Positions 60,491 to 64,000 of a stretch of DNA of 64,000 nt are shown in pieces. The notes beneath the pieces are model-generated. The model was not told the origin of the DNA. It ran no database searches and saw only the letters and a program-made list of their open reading frames with translations. Location: contig NZ_OZ242363.1 in the NCBI RefSeq assembly GCF_965208895.1, positions 620,001-684,000 on the forward strand. The letters are read 5' to 3'. The stretch's first letter is position 1, and every line of letters starts with the position of its first letter. This DNA is from Poriferisodalis sp965208895 (lineage in GTDB: Bacteria > Actinomycetota > Acidimicrobiia > Acidimicrobiales > Poriferisodalaceae). Both the position numbers and the translations under genes were made by a program.

Positions 60491-62092
60491 CTATGTCTGC
60501 ACGTTTCGCCTCAGCCACTCGGACTGGTCGGTACCGATGCGTGTGGCAGCCGAGCCGAGGGCGTGGACCACCTGCGCCGCCAGATCGGGTCTCAACCGGG
60601 TGACGACGCGATAACTGATGCCGTCTTCGTCAGTGAAGTGCCAGTCTGTCGGACCGCCGTGAGCGACTACCGCCCGAGCCTCACCGGGCGCAAATCTCAC
60701 TTGTATCAGCCGATGCAGATGGGTGTCGAACGAGATGCGAGTAGGCGCACCATCAGGGGAGAGGATCATCGCCTGGGGTTTGTCAGCGTCCGCGCGGACT
60801 GGAACGAGCGGAAACGCTCGCGGTTCCCGCAACCGCACACTGTCGCACAAGGGCTGGACGCACAGCCACAGGCACTGGTCGGCATCATCGCCGACCTGGT
60901 GAGTTTCCTCCGCCGTTGACTCACGCATGAGCACAACACCGAGTTCAAGCCGCGGTGCCGTACTGCCGAATCCGTTCGTGTTGATGAGAACTGCGAGATC
61001 TTCGCTGGACGGCCGGGCGTCAGCTATCGCTGCCGCCAAGTCGGCCGACACCTCCGTAACTTTCGAATCGCTCAGCCCCATGCCGGCCAGCCCGCGCGAA
61101 ATCGCCTCACAGGCCAGTTCGTCGTCATTGAGACTCTTGAGATCACCTGCAACCTTCGGCGAGCGTCGCAATCTGTCAGCCAGCCGTGATGCATCGCCGG
61201 CTGCGATCGCTCTCGCAATCGACTCCGACGAAGCGTCAACATCCCAAGTCCTGGAGATCTCTGCATCGCGCAGTGCAAGTTCCATGTCGCTGCAGAGCAA
61301 GCGAATGAACTGTGCTGCTGCCTCATCGGGGTCCGGCAGGAGCGCTCGGTGGATCAAAGCACCAGCGTCCAACCCCTCATTGAAGGTTGCGAGAATCCGC
61401 GGTGCAGACTCGCGCAAGGCATTGATGCCGCTGAATGCGAACTCGGACATCAGGCCGCGGTAGACCAGTTCGAGGTCATCACAGATCATTCCCGGCAGTT
61501 CGCCGTATTCGGCCGGTTGCCGACGGTCCTCGCCGCCGACCAGCCGGACTCCTGGCTTGCCGAAAACGAGCACCACCGTGTCGCCGCGCCGCACGATGAA
61601 ATCATCTGCGCCTTCGACGGTTCGAAAATCGGCTGCGTCGATGAGACGTTGCACGACATCGCCAAGACTGTGAGCGCCGGTGAATACCACGACGACGTTG
61701 AGTCGCTCGGTGCCATGCGAGGCAATTGCATCGATTGCCTCAATTGTCACCGATTCGTCGCCGTCGATGAGCCAGTCCAGAATCAGCAGATCGGCAATCT
61801 GCGCCCCTTGCAGTGCTTGTTGCACCAACCCGGGACCGCCTCCCGCACCCTCCGATTCCTCGCCGGCTTCGAGCACGCTGCACACCACGCCGGATGCGAG
61901 GAACGCTCGGACCAGTTCCGACGGGTGAACTGGCGTCTCGTCTTCCTCGGCGGGCACAGCGAGACCTGGTGCCGGATTCTCTGCCCGGCCTGCGGCCGCC
62001 TCGTCGTGCAGGCGTTCAAGGGGGCGAAAATCGGCAGCCACTCGGTCATCGATCAGCAGCGCAGTGCGGAAGTAGTCGCCGATGGCGCTCAT
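60491..62092 (-). CDS. Receiver-like domain protein of a two-component-type defence pair
   Basis: 533 aa from ATG 62092, which overlaps the stop of the upstream kinase-like gene (ATGA). Residues about 10-160 resemble a response-regulator receiver: ALLIDDR (acidic pair), ADLLILDWLIDGD with the phosphoacceptor-type Asp, NVVVVFTGAHS in place of the T/S strand, and later VLVFGKPG with Lys. An inserted acidic linker separates these. The remaining 370 residues are helical and unassigned (output or effector). Likely phosphorylated or regulated by the adjacent ATPase. Confidence 0.75.
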   Translation of the reverse strand: MSAIGDYFRTALLIDDRVAADFRPLERLHDEAAAGRAENPAPGLAVPAEEDETPVHPSELVRAFLASGVVCSVLEAGEESEGAGGGPGLVQQALQGAQIADLLILDWLIDGDESVTIEAIDAIASHGTERLNVVVVFTGAHSLGDVVQRLIDAADFRTVEGADDFIVRRGDTVVLVFGKPGVRLVGGEDRRQPAEYGELPGMICDDLELVYRGLMSEFAFSGINALRESAPRILATFNEGLDAGALIHRALLPDPDEAAAQFIRLLCSDMELALRDAEISRTWDVDASSESIARAIAAGDASRLADRLRRSPKVAGDLKSLNDDELACEAISRGLAGMGLSDSKVTEVSADLAAAIADARPSSEDLAVLINTNGFGSTAPRLELGVVLMRESTAEETHQVGDDADQCLWLCVQPLCDSVRLREPRAFPLVPVRADADKPQAMILSPDGAPTRISFDTHLHRLIQVRFAPGEARAVVAHGGPTDWHFTDEDGISYRVVTRLRPDLAAQVVHALGSAATRIGTDQSEWLRRNVQT

Positions 62093-64000
62093 CGTTGCCG
62101 ACCACTTGGACCGATGAGGAACTCTGCCCCGTCACTGCAGTCGCCGAGGCCGATGGACCAGCCTGCCCGCTCCAGAACCTGGCTGGCGATGGCCAATCCC
62201 AGCCCGCTCCCGCCCGGCCGCGTGGTGAAGCCGAAGTCGAATACGCGATCGGCGACGTCATCGGCGATGCCTGGGCCGCTGTCTCGGTAGAGGATCGTCT
62301 CACCGCGGCATCCGATTTCGATGATGCCGGCCTTCTCGGCCTTGGAGCGGCCGATCCAGTACAGGCTGTTGTCGGCAAGATTGACAAAGACCGGATAGAA
62401 CGTCGACGTGTAGCCCTCAATCTTGAGCGCTCGAAACTCGCGGCTGGCCTCGAGCGTGACGTTCGCTGAGCGCATTCGCTCGTAGAACAGCTCGCCGAGG
62501 AATCGTGCGATGTCGCTGCCCTTGATGGTCGTCTTGGTGCGCCGGATCCTCCGCTGCATGGGTGTCAACAGCGTGAGGTAGCTGTCGAGATGATCGAAGT
62601 CACGTCGCAGGCTCTCGTACACGCTGACAAGCGGCGGGTTCTTCTTGGCCCACGAACCGACCCGCCGCACATCGCTGCGGATATTGGACACCGTCTGTCG
62701 GAACTCGTGATCGACCACGGCCAATGCCATGCCGAGCTGCACGAATTCCAACTGGGCATCTGCTTGCTCTCGAAGCTCCACGATCTCGGCATCGGCGGCC
62801 GCGGCGAGCTCGGTCGGCGTCGGGGTGTTCGCGTCGAACACCGCACTGCTCGACCGAACGAGATTTGCGACCCTCATAAGAGCTCTGCGCGAATCGGCCG
62901 CAAGCGAGTCGAGTGCTCGCTCGAATTCGGCTTGCTCCTCGATCCAGCCCTGGCCGCCAGCAGCACTCGGCTCAGCGACGGCGCGTAAGCGTTCGTCGAA
63001 ATCACCGCGAAGTCCTTGAAGAGCCGACCTGACGCTGGCGCTCATGGCGCTCAGCGCCTGTGTCCCTTCATGCTCGGCGTCGCGCACTCGGCTTCGTGCC
63101 GAATCGATTCGCTCTCGGACAAACGCGCGGCGCTCGCGCTCGTCCGATTCTGCTGCCACGAGCCGGGCCTCGACATCGGCAGCCAGTTCGTCGACAGCTT
63201 TCAGCGCAGGCTGGATGTGCGACTGCTCAACATCGGACAAAGCACGCTCGACGTGAGCCATGTCTCGCCGCATCGACTCTGTTGGCGCAAACCCTTCGGG
63301 CTCATCGAACGTCAGAGGCTCGATGAGCCGGCGCAGTGCATGCTTGGCCTCGCCTACGCGTCTCGTCGCTGGCTGCAGGCGGTCGGCAGAATCGAGGTCG
63401 GCGCGCAGCTCGTCGACGATGCTCGAGGCCTTCTGCCCGATGTCGGTCGCGTTGAGAAGCCGTTCTGCGGCAACGAGCTGGCCGCTGAGCCGGCGTCGTC
63501 CGGCAGCGGCCCGCTTGTCTCGTTCCTTGCGCAGCTGGTCTTGCCTCACCAAGCGTTCTCGGCCCTGCTCGTAGGCACGGACCTCAGGTGCGTTGGTGCG
63601 GAAGTATCTGGCCGCCAGCTCGACAAGAAGGTTCATCAGCAGGCTGCGGAAGTCGGAGTAGGCGCGGCCTCCGGTGAAGCCTTCTCTGCCCGCCTTCTCC
63701 TGCAGCCCGGGATTCCGCCCGCTGGTGAGGCGAATGGCGCCGAACATCCGCCGGTAGGAGAAGAAGTAGTAGCCGGCGCCGAGGGTCCGCCGTTCCTCGA
63801 TCTCGAGGTAGTCCACGTCTGGTCGGCCATATGGCTGCACGCGGATGCCGTCCTTGTAGACGTACAGGCCGCCGAGCTTCCGCAGCTTTGTGTTCATCAC
63901 TCGGAACGCCTCGGGGTCGAGCATCGATTCGCTGGCCATGCCCTGTACGACCCCGACCTCGAACGTGAACGGGCCGCAACGAGGCATCAACGAGTCCGGG
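62089..64000 (-). CDS. Hsp90-like plus histidine-kinase-like ATPase, truncated at the window edge
   Basis: At least 637 aa; the frame stays open to the right edge (…PDSLMPRCGPFTFEV), so the N-terminus, expected to be a HATPase_c_3 (Hsp90-like) domain, is missing. GLYVYKDGIRVQPYG, GYYFFSYRRMFGAIRLTSG and NPGLQEKAGREGF match the segment that follows such a domain. A long coiled coil (about 120-420) leads to VVDHEFRQTVSN, an H-box-like motif, then the C-terminal HATPase: NLADNSLYWI (N-box), DSGPGI (G1) and GSGLGLAI (G2). It would sense and phosphorylate or remodel the receiver-like partner. Confidence 0.82.
   Translation of the reverse strand, partial: PDSLMPRCGPFTFEVGVVQGMASESMLDPEAFRVMNTKLRKLGGLYVYKDGIRVQPYGRPDVDYLEIEERRTLGAGYYFFSYRRMFGAIRLTSGRNPGLQEKAGREGFTGGRAYSDFRSLLMNLLVELAARYFRTNAPEVRAYEQGRERLVRQDQLRKERDKRAAAGRRRLSGQLVAAERLLNATDIGQKASSIVDELRADLDSADRLQPATRRVGEAKHALRRLIEPLTFDEPEGFAPTESMRRDMAHVERALSDVEQSHIQPALKAVDELAADVEARLVAAESDERERRAFVRERIDSARSRVRDAEHEGTQALSAMSASVRSALQGLRGDFDERLRAVAEPSAAGGQGWIEEQAEFERALDSLAADSRRALMRVANLVRSSSAVFDANTPTPTELAAAADAEIVELREQADAQLEFVQLGMALAVVDHEFRQTVSNIRSDVRRVGSWAKKNPPLVSVYESLRRDFDHLDSYLTLLTPMQRRIRRTKTTIKGSDIARFLGELFYERMRSANVTLEASREFRALKIEGYTSTFYPVFVNLADNSLYWIGRSKAEKAGIIEIGCRGETILYRDSGPGIADDVADRVFDFGFTTRPGGSGLGLAIASQVLERAGWSIGLGDCSDGAEFLIGPSGRQR

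Overview
This is a high-GC bacterial chromosome segment with actinobacterial content: acyl-CoA dehydrogenases, a cytochrome P450, a luciferase-like monooxygenase, HadA/HadB-like hotdog dehydratases, lipoproteins with Thr/Glu-rich linkers, and several apparently leaderless genes (TANNNT about 7 nt before the start codon). An Acidimicrobiia-like or related environmental actinobacterium is plausible, but that placement is inference. No tRNA, rRNA, CRISPR array, complete insertion sequence or replication origin was recognised.

Layout. 0-2.6 kb: a D-aminoacylase-type amidohydrolase and a divergent lipoprotein. 2.6-6.8 kb: a lower-GC, tightly coupled minus-strand operon encoding a small secreted Trp/Tyr-rich protein, a lipoprotein, a membrane-fusion protein and a MacB/FtsX-type ABC exporter, with a perfect 21-bp inverted repeat just upstream. 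6.9-23.8 kb: catabolic genes, including an M20 peptidase, two acyl-CoA dehydrogenases, a frameshifted P450, a luciferase-like monooxygenase, esterases, a penicillin-acylase-type Ntn hydrolase, an enoyl-CoA hydratase, and DUF169, VOC and rhodanese proteins. A DUF4143 ATPase sits between short direct repeats. At 21.7-22.4 kb a DsbA/FrnE-like oxidoreductase carries an in-frame TGA exactly at the first Cys of its CPWC active site, followed by a SECIS-like hairpin. It is translationally coupled to a 46-aa ORF and is a strong selenoprotein candidate.

24-29.7 kb: glutamate dehydrogenase, bifunctional proline dehydrogenase/P5C dehydrogenase (PutA) and a divergent PAS-AraC regulator form a proline/glutamate catabolic unit. 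29.7-40.0 kb: a plus-strand operon (small ABM-like protein, hydantoinase/oxoprolinase A and B, a CUT2-type ABC importer, an M24 metallopeptidase) is bracketed by two XRE-cupin regulators and has a recognisable promoter flanked by an inverted repeat. It looks like uptake and ring-opening of an unknown lactam or hydantoin-like compound. 40.3-41.1 kb: a VapBC toxin-antitoxin pair. 41.1-54.8 kb: HadB/HadA-like dehydratases, a hydrolase, an O-acetylhomoserine sulfhydrylase, an orphan molybdenum hydroxylase large subunit, a double-domain CoA transferase, a class II aldolase, a KefB-type antiporter, a semialdehyde dehydrogenase, a probable 2OG-oxygenase-like protein and a HIT protein.

54.9-64.0 kb: a minus-strand, defence-like cluster running off the right edge. 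It contains a Swt1-HEPN/DUF499 AAA ATPase, a membrane-anchored heptad-repeat coiled coil, an unrecognised 473-aa protein, a receiver-like protein, and a large Hsp90-like plus histidine-kinase-like ATPase that is truncated by the window. The last two genes overlap by ATGA. This cluster and the selenoprotein locus are the most promising places to look for undescribed biology.
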